From contig JAFUFI010000020.1 in assembly GCA_017469945.1 (NCBI GenBank), positions 1 through 64,000 on the forward strand: a stretch of DNA of 64,000 nucleotides. The letters run 5' to 3'. Below are positions 1 through 8,523 of the stretch, one piece after another. Position 1 is the first letter of the stretch; the number at the start of each line of letters is the position of its first letter. Under the pieces are notes generated by a model, which saw only the letters and a program-made list of their open reading frames with translations, searched no databases and was not told the origin of the DNA. Source of the stretch: Lachnospiraceae bacterium. GTDB taxonomy: Bacteria > Bacillota > Clostridia > Lachnospirales > Lachnospiraceae. Made by a program: the position numbers and the translations under genes.

Positions 1-159
1 ACCTGTTCAGATGCTCTGTTTGTCATGCATTTTTCAAGGTACTGATTGAGGCTTAAGCCTGCCTCCAGGCTATCTAAAACATCTCATTATGTTTTATTCA
101 AAAATCGCTGTTTTTCTATTGACTTTTAATAGTTAGTCTCTTTAAGTAAATTCTCCGGA

Positions 160-1965
160 TCAGTTTTCGTCAAGTTTAAGCACGCTCATAAAGGCAGCCT
201 GAGGAATCTCAACATTTCCTATCTGTCTCATTCGCTTCTTTCCTTCTTTTTGCTTTTCAAGGAGTTTCTTCTTACGGGTAATATCACCGCCGTAACATTT
301 TGCAAGGACGTCTTTTCTCATAGCCTTAACCGTCTCTCTTGCCACAATACGTCCGCCGACTGCGGCCTGGATCGGTATCTCAAAAAGATGTCTCGGAATC
401 TCCTCTTTAAGCTTCTCGCACATCTTGCGTCCTCTCTCATAAGCGGAGTCCGCATGTACAATAAATGAAAGCGCATCAACCTCTTCGCGGTTAACTAAAA
501 TATCAAGCTTAACCAGCGAAGATTTCTCATATCCTTTTATATCGTAGTCAAATGACGCATATCCCTTGGATCTTGATTTAAGCGCATCAAAGAAATCGTA
601 AATGATCTCGTTTAAGGGAAGCTCATACTTTAAGAGCGCACGGCTTGCTTCGATGTACTCCATTGAGATGTATCTTCCGCGCCTCTCCTGGCAAAGCTCC
701 ATAATTGAGCCGACAAATTCCTTGGTAACCATGATCTCGGCGTTAACGATGGGCTCCTCCATATAGTCGATCTCCGAAGGATCCGGAAGGTTCGAAGGAT
801 TGGTAAGCTCGATAACCTCTCCGTTTGTCTTAAAGACCTTGTAAACTACTCCGGGAGCGGTTGTCACAAGATCAAGGTTGTACTCTCTCTCAAGTCTTTC
901 CTGGATTATCTCAAGGTGCAAAAGGCCAAGGAAGCCGCATCTAAAGCCAAATCCGAGAGCGATGGATGTCTCCGGCTCGTAAGTTAAAGAAGCGTCGTTA
1001 AGCTGGAGCTTTTCAAGAGCATCCCTAAGGTCCGGATACTTCGCTCCGTCCGCAGGATAGAGTCCGCAGTATACCATGGACTGGACTTTCTTGTATCCGG
1101 GTAGCGGCTCGGCACAGGGTCTCTCGTCGTCGGTAATGGTATCGCCGACCTGAGTCTCCTTGAGGTTTTTGATGGATGCGGTAATATATCCAACCATTCC
1201 CGCGGAAAGCTCATCGCAAGGGAAAAACTGTCCCGCTCCGAAGGTACCAACCTCCACAACATCCTCAACCGCTCCGGTTGCCATCATACGGATCTTTGTT
1301 CCGCGCTTTACGCTTCCTTCTTTAATGCGGCAGAAAACGATAACGCCCTTGTAAGAATCGTAGAGTGAGTCAAAGATAAGAGCCTTTAAAGGACCGTTTG
1401 GATCTCCCTTAGGCGCAGGGATCTTGTGAACGATGGCCTCGAGGACATCCTCTATTCCGATTCCGTTTTTGGCGGAGATAAGCGGCGCGTCCTGAGCCTC
1501 GATGCCGATGACATCTTCTATCTCGTCGATAACCCTTTGAGGCTCGGCGCTGGGAAGGTCGATTTTGTTGATAACCGGGAAAACATCAAGGTCATGGTCA
1601 AGCGCAAGATAAACATTGGCAAGAGTCTGTGCCTCTATCCCCTGAGCGGCGTCAACGACAAGTATCGCTCCGTCGCAGGCAGCAAGAGATCTTGAAACCT
1701 CATAGTTAAAGTCAACATGACCGGGAGTGTCGATGAGATTAAAGATATACTCCTCGCCATCCTTTGCCTTGTAAACGGTACGAACCGCCTGTGACTTTAT
1801 TGTGATCCCTCTTTCTCTCTCGAGATCCATATTGTCGAGGACCTGCTCCTGCATCTCACGGCTGGTAAGAAGGCCTGTCTTTTCAATGATCCTATCGGCA
1901 AGAGTCGATTTGCCGTGATCGATATGTGCTACAATACAAAAGTTTCTGATTTTGCTTTGATCCAT
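160..1965 (-). CDS. lepA: Elongation factor 4 (LepA), ribosomal back-translocase GTPase
   Basis: This 601-residue protein is a translation GTPase that acts on stalled or mis-translocated ribosomes in the cytoplasm. The G domain opens with AHIDHGKST (P-loop, about residues 13-21), followed by RGITIKSQ (switch I), DTPGHVD (about 79-85) and NKID. The rest matches LepA in order and length (E. coli LepA is 599 residues), including the LepA-type C-terminus with [17 protein letters not shown] instead of the EF-G domain IV. It stands alone here, with no hemN or hrcA next to it in the window. The start is the ATG directly before [17 protein letters not shown]; the Shine-Dalgarno is weak. Identification is firm. 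Confidence 0.97.
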   Translation of the reverse strand: MDQSKIRNFCIVAHIDHGKSTLADRIIEKTGLLTSREMQEQVLDNMDLERERGITIKSQAVRTVYKAKDGEEYIFNLIDTPGHVDFNYEVSRSLAACDGAILVVDAAQGIEAQTLANVYLALDHDLDVFPVINKIDLPSAEPQRVIDEIEDVIGIEAQDAPLISAKNGIGIEDVLEAIVHKIPAPKGDPNGPLKALIFDSLYDSYKGVIVFCRIKEGSVKRGTKIRMMATGAVEDVVEVGTFGAGQFFPCDELSAGMVGYITASIKNLKETQVGDTITDDERPCAEPLPGYKKVQSMVYCGLYPADGAKYPDLRDALEKLQLNDASLTYEPETSIALGFGFRCGFLGLLHLEIIQERLEREYNLDLVTTAPGVVYKVFKTNGEVIELTNPSNLPDPSEIDYMEEPIVNAEIMVTKEFVGSIMELCQERRGRYISMEYIEASRALLKYELPLNEIIYDFFDALKSRSKGYASFDYDIKGYEKSSLVKLDILVNREEVDALSFIVHADSAYERGRKMCEKLKEEIPRHLFEIPIQAAVGGRIVARETVKAMRKDVLAKCYGGDITRKKKLLEKQKEGKKRMRQIGNVEIPQAAFMSVLKLDEN

Positions 1966-2062
1966 ACAGTTTCATATCCTATCAAAATAAGTATTAGTTT
2001 TATATAAATATATTTTTCATTAATGTTAAAACAAAACGCCGTTTTTCACGGGATGCTTGGGC

Positions 2063-4516
2063 TCAGTTTCCAAGGCTTTTTTCAACCTCTTCGGCATACC
2101 TTACGGTCTCCATTGCGTCGCGGCAGTATTTGTCTGCCCCGATCCTGTCGGAGTACTCCTGAGTCATTACGGCGCCACCAACGGTTACTTTAGCCCAGGG
2201 CGCCTGCTCTCTTAAAAGCCTTATGGTTTCTTCCATCGCCGGAACGGTGGTTGTCATAAGGGCCGAAAGTCCTACAATAGGCGCATGTATCCTTACAACC
2301 TCATCAACTATTACCTGCTCGGGGACGTCTTTTCCAAGATCATGCACATCGAATCCGTAGTTTTCAAGGATCAGCTTTACGATATTTTTTCCGATGTCGT
2401 GGATGTCGCCGTGAACCGTTGCTATTACAAAGCTGCACCTTTTGGGTCCCGCTCCGTCCGCGCTCTTTGCCATCTCCTTTTTTATTTCCTCGAAGGCTTC
2501 CTTTGAGGCTTCCGCTGCCATTAAAAGCTGAGGAAGATAAACCTTCTTTTCCTCAAAGTTTTTGCCGACGATATCCAAAGCAGGGATAACTTCCTGCTGA
2601 ACAATATCAAGGGGCTTTGTATCCTTTAAAAGTTCCTTTGTAATATTTCCCGCCTGCTCCTTAAGACCGCGGATTATGGCGTTTTGAAGAGGCGACGCGC
2701 CTTTATTTCCGTCCCCTTTATCCGGCGCGCTCTCATCCTTTGAAGCGCCCGATTGTCCCGAAGCTGTGGAAGAGGCCTGCGTCAAAACCGGAAGGCTCTG
2801 GGCGTAGGTAATGTAATCAGTGCAGTTCGCATCGAGATTGTGCAAAGCCCTGAATGCGTAGTAAACATTCATCATCTCCGTAGCGTAGGGGTTCATAATA
2901 CCCGCAGACAGTCCCTGCTCAAGGCAAAGAGCAAAGAAAGTCGATGTAATGATGTTTCTTGAAGGAAGTCCGAAGGAAACGTTGGATACTCCGAGGGATG
3001 TATTTGCCCCCAGGCCGTGCCTTATATCATGAACCGCCTGTATTGTGGAAAGAGCCGCCGTTGTATCCGCACTGATCGTCATGGCAAGAGGATCGAAGAT
3101 AAGATCCTTTTTGGCGATACCGTACTCTGCTGCCTTTTTTATTATCTTCTCGGCAATCTTAACTCTGTCTTTTGCACTCTCAGGGATTCCGCCCTCGTCA
3201 AGAGTAAGGCAGACAACGAATCCGCCGTACTTTGCCACAAGAGGAAATACCGCCTCCATAACCTCTTCTTTTCCGTTTACGGAGTTGACCATAGCCTTTC
3301 CGTTGTAGCAGCGAAGTCCTCTTTCCATCGCAACAGGATCTGAGGTATCGAGCTGAAGAGGCAGATCCGTCACAGCCTGAAGCTCCTTTGAAACCATCTC
3401 AAGCATCTTCGGCTCATCTATCTCCGGAAGACCGACATTTACATCAAGGACCTGAACTCCCGCATCAGCCTGCTTTAGGCCCTCATTTAAGATATAATCG
3501 ATATCGTTTTCTCTAAGCGCCTGCTGGAAACGCTTCTTTCCCGTAGGGTTTATCCTCTCTCCGATAAGGATAGGAGATTTTCCAAACTCTACGGCATGTG
3601 TATAGGATGAGACAAGGGATTTGTTCTTGTCCGTAACGGGAACGGGCTTAACTGTTCCTGCCTTTTCCACAACAGCTTTTATGTACTCGGGCGTAGTTCC
3701 GCAGCAGCCGCCTACGATCCTTACTCCCTTTTCAAGAAGGGTCTTTATGCAGTCGGAAAACTCGGGGGGATAAACGTCATAAACCGTCTTTCCGCCCTCA
3801 TCTCTCGGAAGTCCCGCATTAGGCTTAATAAGCACGGGAACTGAGGCGTACTCAAGATACTCCTCCATTACGCCAAGAAGCTGCTCCGGTCCAAGGGAGC
3901 AGTTTGCACCTATCGCGTCCGCATGCATACCCTCGAGCATAGCAACCATAGACGCCGGACTTGCACCCGTCATCAGCTTTCCGTCGCTTCCGTAGGCATT
4001 GGATACAAATACGGGAAGGTCGCAGTTTTCCTTAACGGCAAGAAGCGCTGCTTTCGTATCGTAGCTGTCGTTCATAGTCTCGATAAAGACTAAGTCCGCC
4101 CCCGCTTTTACGCCATACTTAACGGTCTTGGCATAAGCGGCCACAGCATCTTCAAATTCAAAATCCCCGTAGGGTTTAAGGAGACGTCCCAAGGGACCTA
4201 TATCAAGGGCTATGAATTTTTCCTGAGTTCCACAGCTTTCCTCTTTTGCTTTTCTCGCATTGTCAAAAGCAGCTTTTATAAGCTTTTCAAGCTCCTCGTC
4301 GTCAAACTTTAAGCAGTTTGCTCCGAAGGTATTTGCAAGAATGACGTTTGTTCCGGCATCAAAATAGGCCTTTTGAATTCTGATAATTTCTTCGGGTCTT
4401 GTAACATTCCATCTTTCGGGAAGTTCGCCGGGTTTAAGCCCCGCTTCCTGCAAAAGAGTACCCATTCCTCCGTCGAGAAAAACGAAATTATCGCGCATGT
4501 AATCAAGAATCTTCAT
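2063..4516 (-). CDS. metH: Cobalamin-dependent methionine synthase, catalytic modules without the activation domain
   Basis: This enzyme transfers a methyl group from methyltetrahydrofolate to homocysteine by way of cobalamin. Domains in order, counting from the chosen start: homocysteine-binding TIM barrel (about 8-300) with zinc ligands Cys206 and Cys271-Cys272 in GGCCGTTPEYI; pterin-binding barrel (about 315-575); a low-complexity Ser/Gly/Asp linker (about 582-610); and a B12 module with GDIHDIGKN, where His706 is the expected lower cobalt ligand. The S-adenosylmethionine reactivation domain of E. coli MetH is absent and is a separate gene at 5091-5795. The ATG at 4516 was chosen because GGAG lies 5 nt upstream; a longer reading to 4558 has no such site. 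I see no SAM riboswitch in the short leader. Confidence 0.93.
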   Translation of the reverse strand: MKILDYMRDNFVFLDGGMGTLLQEAGLKPGELPERWNVTRPEEIIRIQKAYFDAGTNVILANTFGANCLKFDDEELEKLIKAAFDNARKAKEESCGTQEKFIALDIGPLGRLLKPYGDFEFEDAVAAYAKTVKYGVKAGADLVFIETMNDSYDTKAALLAVKENCDLPVFVSNAYGSDGKLMTGASPASMVAMLEGMHADAIGANCSLGPEQLLGVMEEYLEYASVPVLIKPNAGLPRDEGGKTVYDVYPPEFSDCIKTLLEKGVRIVGGCCGTTPEYIKAVVEKAGTVKPVPVTDKNKSLVSSYTHAVEFGKSPILIGERINPTGKKRFQQALRENDIDYILNEGLKQADAGVQVLDVNVGLPEIDEPKMLEMVSKELQAVTDLPLQLDTSDPVAMERGLRCYNGKAMVNSVNGKEEVMEAVFPLVAKYGGFVVCLTLDEGGIPESAKDRVKIAEKIIKKAAEYGIAKKDLIFDPLAMTISADTTAALSTIQAVHDIRHGLGANTSLGVSNVSFGLPSRNIITSTFFALCLEQGLSAGIMNPYATEMMNVYYAFRALHNLDANCTDYITYAQSLPVLTQASSTASGQSGASKDESAPDKGDGNKGASPLQNAIIRGLKEQAGNITKELLKDTKPLDIVQQEVIPALDIVGKNFEEKKVYLPQLLMAAEASKEAFEEIKKEMAKSADGAGPKRCSFVIATVHGDIHDIGKNIVKLILENYGFDVHDLGKDVPEQVIVDEVVRIHAPIVGLSALMTTTVPAMEETIRLLREQAPWAKVTVGGAVMTQEYSDRIGADKYCRDAMETVRYAEEVEKSLGN

Positions 4517-4570
4517 AATGTCTCCGTAAACGCAAAATCGGTATTTTATCATAGACATACAGTCTGTTTA

Positions 4571-4599
4571 AGTATAATTTAAATGGGTAAAAAAGTAAA
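4571..4599 (-). promoter_or_regulatory. Putative sigma-A promoter of metH
   Basis: On the minus strand TTTACT (4594-4599) and TATACT (4571-4576) are separated by 17 bp, about 55-80 bp upstream of the metH start. The match to the vegetative consensus is good, but it is a prediction only. Confidence 0.5.
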
Positions 4600-4622
4600 T
4601 GAAAACAAAGCCATAAAATCAG

Positions 4623-4652
4623 TTGACTTTAGTGAAAAATAAGAAGATATTT
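4623..4652 (+). promoter_or_regulatory. Putative promoter of the small zinc-ribbon gene
   Basis: TTGACT (4623-4628) is followed after 17-18 bp by the AT-rich GATATTT (4646-4652), about 40 bp upstream of the next start codon. It is divergent from the metH promoter, and the two are separated by only about 25 bp. Confidence 0.45.
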
Positions 4653-4692
4653 ATATGGAGAGATTTATTATAAAAAGGAGGATTTTGGTTTT

Positions 4693-5088
4693 ATGAAAAT
4701 GAGGTTCAGATGTTCTCAGGGACATGTTTTCGACGGAAACGAGGATACAAAGGTATGTCCCAACTGCCAAGAGGCCCTGCAGCTTGATAACTGCGGTGCG
4801 ATCCAGCTTTATCGTATGGGAAATATGATGGGTATGGCTGTAGGAATGGGTATTTATATTGACGATACTCCCTACGGACATATCGGAAACACCGAAAGCG
4901 TCCGCATCGTTCTTCCCTTCGGAGAGCACAAGATCCACGTTACACATTCCACAACAAGAAAATGTAACGACCCTGTTGTAACCCTTTCCGCCCAGGAGCC
5001 TATCGCCTATATGAAGTGCCACCTCGCAGCTATGGGATTCAAGATTCAGGTAGACGCTGCAAAGCCTGAAGAAATGCCTAAGATGTAA
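4693..5088 (+). CDS. Small zinc-ribbon protein with a PEGA-like beta domain, function unknown
   Basis: This 131-residue cytoplasmic protein has no signal peptide or membrane segment. The N-terminus has a CSQGH...CPNC arrangement (about residues 7-26) typical of a structural zinc ribbon. The middle (about 52-100) alternates short strands with the motif VLPFGEHKIHVTHS, which resembles the turn in PEGA-like beta-sandwich domains; that comparison is mine and weak. A strong AAAAGGAGG ends about 10 nt before the ATG. The gene is divergent from metH and convergent with the methionine synthase activation gene, whose stop lies 2 bp away. That position gives no proof of a role in methionine metabolism. 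Confidence 0.7.
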   Translation: MKMRFRCSQGHVFDGNEDTKVCPNCQEALQLDNCGAIQLYRMGNMMGMAVGMGIYIDDTPYGHIGNTESVRIVLPFGEHKIHVTHSTTRKCNDPVVTLSAQEPIAYMKCHLAAMGFKIQVDAAKPEEMPKM

Positions 5089-5090
5089 TA

Positions 5091-5795
5091 CTACTCGATT
5101 CCTATGATCGCCGTAACCGATTTAGAGGGCGACATCATAAGAGAAGCATTAAGCGTAATACCCAGACGTCTTTCGGCGTCTACAAGTTTAAGAAGATGGG
5201 GCTGAACCTGTATCGGCAGATCTCCGTATCCCGGAGAAAATCTCGGATGCGCTTTCAGCCCTGCTTTTTTTGCCTCTTCTTTAACGAGTTCGTTAAAAGC
5301 ATCAACCATTGATTCAACTCTCTCAGCCCCTATTCCCTGTAAAAGGATTCCGGTAGCGGGACTCGTTCTTTCGTACCTTCTTATAAGTCTGTCGATCCCC
5401 GCCCCTATAGTTGCGGCAAAGATTATAACTCCCTTACAGTTTTCAAGATTTCTTTTAAGATCGGAAGAGTGCTGTTCAAAAGGCAGAACAGGATAACCGT
5501 CGGCATCTCGATCTATTTTTGCGCAAACGTAGGAAATCCTGAATGTCAGCTGGCCTTTGGTAAGGACGATCACATCCTCGAGCTTTTTTGAAAGCTCTTC
5601 GTCCGAGGGTATCTCTATATAAGACTCATCTTCTTTACCCTTTCCTCTTGCTCGGAGGACTGCTGCCGGAAATCCCGCATACCTTAGGATCTCCCCTCTA
5701 TTTAACTTAGGCTCTTCGGGCTCTAAATGGATAGGGGTAAAAGCGCCTTCTTTTCTATCTATTCCATTCTTTAAATCTTCAAGAAATTCTTTCAT
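5091..5795 (-). CDS. Vitamin B12-dependent methionine synthase activation domain protein
   Basis: This 234-residue protein corresponds to the C-terminal activation module of full-length MetH. That module binds S-adenosylmethionine and restores oxidised cob(II)alamin to the methyl form. The family signature is the segment RFSPGYGDLPIQVQP (about 184-198) that binds SAM, preceded by the helical part with ERVESMVDAFNE. It overlaps metF by 4 bp (ATGA), so the two are translationally coupled, and it lies downstream of metF in the same operon. It supplies the function missing from the metH product at 2063-4516, which faces the same way 0.6 kb further on. Confidence 0.85.
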   Translation of the reverse strand: MKEFLEDLKNGIDRKEGAFTPIHLEPEEPKLNRGEILRYAGFPAAVLRARGKGKEDESYIEIPSDEELSKKLEDVIVLTKGQLTFRISYVCAKIDRDADGYPVLPFEQHSSDLKRNLENCKGVIIFAATIGAGIDRLIRRYERTSPATGILLQGIGAERVESMVDAFNELVKEEAKKAGLKAHPRFSPGYGDLPIQVQPHLLKLVDAERRLGITLNASLMMSPSKSVTAIIGIE

Positions 5796-6682
5796 CGTCC
5801 AAAGTCTTTTCCGAGTATATTCGAAAGATTATCCATAATAGCCTTTGCTACATCGGGTTTGTTCATCGAATAAACATGCACATTGGTTATTCCGTTGGCG
5901 TAGAGGTCGATTATCTGATCCGTGGCATAGGCGATACCCGCCTGCTTCATTGCTTCGGGGTCGCTTCCGAAATAGTCCACAAGACTCTTAAATCTTTGGG
6001 GCATAAACGAGCCCGAAAGCTTTATAGCGCGCTCAACCTGCTTTGCGTTGGTAATAGGCATAATACCGGGAAGTACAGGGCACTCAACTCCCGCCTCGCG
6101 AAGTTTATACAAAAAGCTGAAGAAAAGGTTATTGTCAAATACCATCTGAGTAGTAAGGAAATCCGCTCCCGCTTCAACCTTCTCTTTAAGATGAAGGATA
6201 TCTTCCTTTTGGTTGGCGCTGTCGGGGTGAACCTCCGGGTAGCAGGCTGCTCCGATACAGAAGTCGCTGTCGCTCTCCTTAAGCTCCCTTACAAGCTCTA
6301 TCGCATGGCGGTAATCCCATGTAGAAGGATCTGTAGCTTCAAGTTCCGGTGTAAGGTCTCCGCGAAGGGCCATTACGTTTTTGATACCCGCGGCCTTCAT
6401 ATCCTCGATGCGTGCTTTAACTGTTTCACGGGATGAAGATACGCAAGTCAAATGCGCCAGAGTAGGCACTTTGTACTTTTCACTGATATTCTTCGCTATA
6501 TCGAGGGTGTACTTGCTTGTTCCCCCGCCCGCTCCGTAAGTAACGCTCATAAAAGCGGGATTGCACGCCGCAATCTCTTCTGTAGCGATCTTTACACTTT
6601 CAAAACCGCTTTCCTTCTTAGGCGGAAAAACCTCGAATGAAAGCGACATATTCTTTTTATTAAGGATATCAATGATCTTCAT
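5792..6682 (-). CDS. metF: 5,10-methylenetetrahydrofolate reductase
   Basis: This FAD enzyme of 296 residues reduces methylene-THF to methyl-THF, the methyl donor for MetH. The start MKIIDILNKKNMSLSFEVFPPK is typical, with the catalytic Glu in SFEVFPPK. Later signatures are VTYGAGG, LAHLTCV, ALRGDLT and CIGAACYPEVHP, and the length matches bacterial MetF. GGGAG lies 7 nt before the ATG. It is the first gene of a two-gene operon with the methionine synthase activation protein; metH itself is a separate unit because the plus-strand gene at 4693-5088 lies between them. Identification is firm. Confidence 0.95.
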   Translation of the reverse strand: MKIIDILNKKNMSLSFEVFPPKKESGFESVKIATEEIAACNPAFMSVTYGAGGGTSKYTLDIAKNISEKYKVPTLAHLTCVSSSRETVKARIEDMKAAGIKNVMALRGDLTPELEATDPSTWDYRHAIELVRELKESDSDFCIGAACYPEVHPDSANQKEDILHLKEKVEAGADFLTTQMVFDNNLFFSFLYKLREAGVECPVLPGIMPITNAKQVERAIKLSGSFMPQRFKSLVDYFGSDPEAMKQAGIAYATDQIIDLYANGITNVHVYSMNKPDVAKAIMDNLSNILGKDFGR

Positions 6683-6795
6683 ACTTTACTCCCTGCTCTC
6701 TCTTCCCATACTAAATATTCCCAATATTGGCAGTCTTCGCTATAGTCTATTCCTATAGCGGACTATATAAAAAGATTATAACATTTTTTATACTA

Positions 6796-6828
6796 AAAAA
6801 GTACCTGTATGACGGGTACAGGTACTTT
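6796..6828 (-). terminator. Rho-independent terminator of rpsT
   Basis: On the minus strand a perfect stem, GTACCTGTA paired with TACAGGTAC and extended by A-T pairs, has a 7-nt loop and is followed by a run of six T. It lies about 20 bp after the rpsT stop codon. Confidence 0.85.
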
Positions 6829-6849
6829 CAGTAATCTATAATTTTAAGA

Positions 6850-7113
6850 TTAAGCCATTGCGTTAACAGCCTTGCTGATGCGGGAAACTTTACGGGCAAC
6901 GTTGTTCTTGTGATAAACGCCCTTGGTACCTGCCATCTCGATTGTCTTGGTGGCTGCAACAAGCTCAGCCTGAGCTGCCTTCTTGTCACCGCTCTCGATT
7001 GCTGCATAAACTTTCTTTATAGCGGTCTTAACCTCTGAACGCTCTGCCTTGTTCTTATCAGCATTGCGACGGCTAACGAGAATTCTCTTCTTTGCAGATT
7101 TGATGTTTGCCAT
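6850..7113 (-). CDS. rpsT: Small ribosomal subunit protein bS20
   Basis: The 87-residue basic protein begins MANIKSAKKRILVSRRNADKN and ends with alternating helical Lys/Ala segments, as expected for S20, which binds 16S rRNA early in 30S assembly. The open frame extends 40 codons further upstream, but AAAGGAGGTG sits just before the ATG at 7113 and the family starts there. A terminator follows directly, so it is monocistronic. The leader between the proposed promoter near 7243-7270 and the start is about 120 nt, long enough for the autoregulation known for rpsT in other bacteria, though no specific structure was identified. Confidence 0.97.
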   Translation of the reverse strand: MANIKSAKKRILVSRRNADKNKAERSEVKTAIKKVYAAIESGDKKAAQAELVAATKTIEMAGTKGVYHKNNVARKVSRISKAVNAMA

Positions 7114-7242
7114 TTGATACACCTCCTTTGATTTTATAGGATGATGCTTCGGAAACCAGTTCACCTTCCCCAAGATCTTAAATCCTCTTAAAAGCTTGAG
7201 GAAAGCGAACTTGACACGGGAGCTTCCACGCACACTCCAATA

Positions 7243-7270
7243 ATTTAACGCTTCGCAAGAAAATTGTCAA
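7243..7270 (-). promoter_or_regulatory. Putative rpsT promoter
   Basis: On the minus strand TTGACA (7265-7270) and TTAAAT (7243-7248) are 16 bp apart. They lie upstream of rpsT and downstream of the stop codon of the neighbouring 7319-7867 gene. Confidence 0.5.
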
Positions 7271-7318
7271 TATCTAAAAGCGTATTTTTTGTACATTATT
7301 GATATTTTTCCGGGAAAA

Positions 7319-7867
7319 TTATCTGTAGACGATTCCCGTAGCTACATCATCTACTTTTTCACTGCTTACAAACTGCTCCGCAATCTTTAAAGCAAACTCG
7401 ATCGAAACGCCCATTCCTCTTCCGGTGATGACTTTATCAGACTTTTCAACGGGATTATGGGATACAACCGCGCCTACAAGATGTCCTTCAAAAGAAGGAT
7501 AGCTGCAGGCAACACGTCCGTTTAAAATATCTCTGTGTCCTAATATACTGGGAGCCGCGCAGATAGCAGCAATATATTTATCATCCCTGTAAAACTCGTC
7601 GATCTTTTCCATAAGGGGCTCACATGCCTCAAGGTTTTGAGTGCCCTTAAGTCCTCCGGGAAGAACGATCATATCGATATTTCCGAAATCTGTATTTTTA
7701 AAGGTATCATCTGCAATAACAGGAATCTTGTGGGATCCCATAACACATTTATCATCTGTGATCGATACCGTAACAACCTCGATACCGCATCTTCTGCAGA
7801 TGTCAACAACAGTAAGTCCCTCAATCTCCTCAAATCCTTCTGCCAGCATAACCGCGATCTTAGCCAT
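7319..7867 (-). CDS. DJ-1/PfpI family protein
   Basis: This protein of 182 residues belongs to the DJ-1 branch of the class I glutamine amidotransferase-like fold (DJ-1/ThiJ/YajL), whose members act as stress chaperones, glyoxalases or deglycases. The family acid is in LAEGFEEIEG (near residue 15), and the nucleophile elbow AAICAAPSILG carries the reactive Cys near residue 103. The ATG at 7867 follows GGAG by 6 nt; an ATG four codons upstream lies inside that ribosome site and is less likely. The gene stands alone. Which reaction it catalyses cannot be read from the sequence. Confidence 0.88.
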   Translation of the reverse strand: MAKIAVMLAEGFEEIEGLTVVDICRRCGIEVVTVSITDDKCVMGSHKIPVIADDTFKNTDFGNIDMIVLPGGLKGTQNLEACEPLMEKIDEFYRDDKYIAAICAAPSILGHRDILNGRVACSYPSFEGHLVGAVVSHNPVEKSDKVITGRGMGVSIEFALKIAEQFVSSEKVDDVATGIVYR

Positions 7868-7983
7868 TTTAGTCTCCAATCTTTAGAAATACTTAATTTT
7901 CTATGACTTTTATTTTCTATAAATATAGTTTATACTATTTTAGTACGATAAAGTACAGATTAAATTTTTGGACGGAGCGTCAG

Positions 7984-8493
7984 ATGGAAATCGAACGTAA
8001 ATTTTTAATTAAGAAAATCCCTGCCGATCTTGAGTCTTACCCCTCAAAGCGTATTGAACAGGCATACCTTAATATTTCTCCGGTTGTAAGAATCCGTCGT
8101 GAAGACGACGATTATTATATGACATACAAAGGATCCGGGATGATGGCCCGCGAGGAAATGAACCTTCCTCTTACGAAGGATGCGTACTATCACCTTCTTT
8201 TAAAGGCAGACGGAAACGTTATCTGTAAGAGACGTTACATTATCCCTCTTGAGCATCCGAGAGTTGTGGAGGGAGCGCCCAAGCCCCCCGACGGCTACTC
8301 TCTTATCATCGAGCTTGATGTCTTCGATGAACCCTTTGCCCCTCTTGTTATGGCGGAGGTAGAGTTCGGAAGCAAAGAGGCCGCCGATGTATTCCTTCCC
8401 CCCGAATGGTTCGGGGATGAAGTTACATACATCAAAGAGTTTCATAACTCAAATATGGCAATGGCCGATGTCTATAAAGACGATCCCGAATAA
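7984..8493 (+). CDS. CYTH domain protein (triphosphate tunnel metalloenzyme family)
   Basis: The 169-residue protein starts with the diagnostic MEIERKFLI (ExExK motif) of CYTH enzymes. It has paired basic residues in VRIRREDDDYYMTYKG and acidic residues in LIIELDVFDE and MAEVEFGS that would line the tunnel. Family members hydrolyse triphosphate compounds (tripolyphosphatase, thiamine triphosphatase) or act as class IV adenylate cyclases. The short bacterial single-domain form, as here, is most often a phosphatase; that choice is inference. GGAG precedes the ATG at 7984, and the upstream open frame has no ribosome site. It is convergent with malQ. Confidence 0.88.
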   Translation: MEIERKFLIKKIPADLESYPSKRIEQAYLNISPVVRIRREDDDYYMTYKGSGMMAREEMNLPLTKDAYYHLLLKADGNVICKRRYIIPLEHPRVVEGAPKPPDGYSLIIELDVFDEPFAPLVMAEVEFGSKEAADVFLPPEWFGDEVTYIKEFHNSNMAMADVYKDDPE

Positions 8494-8523
8494 ATCTTTA
8501 TCCGATGTTTTATCCAATGGGTT

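Noticed and set aside
1..87. HicB-like C-terminal tail on the minus strand (SLEAGLSLNQYLEK)
   Set aside because: The reading is open toward the window edge but has a stop just before the segment and no start codon with a ribosome site; too short to call. Nothing else is seen in 1-159.
4517..4692. SAM or cobalamin riboswitch before metH
   Set aside because: The leader is only about 50 nt and shows neither a SAM-I four-way junction nor a B12-box-like sequence.
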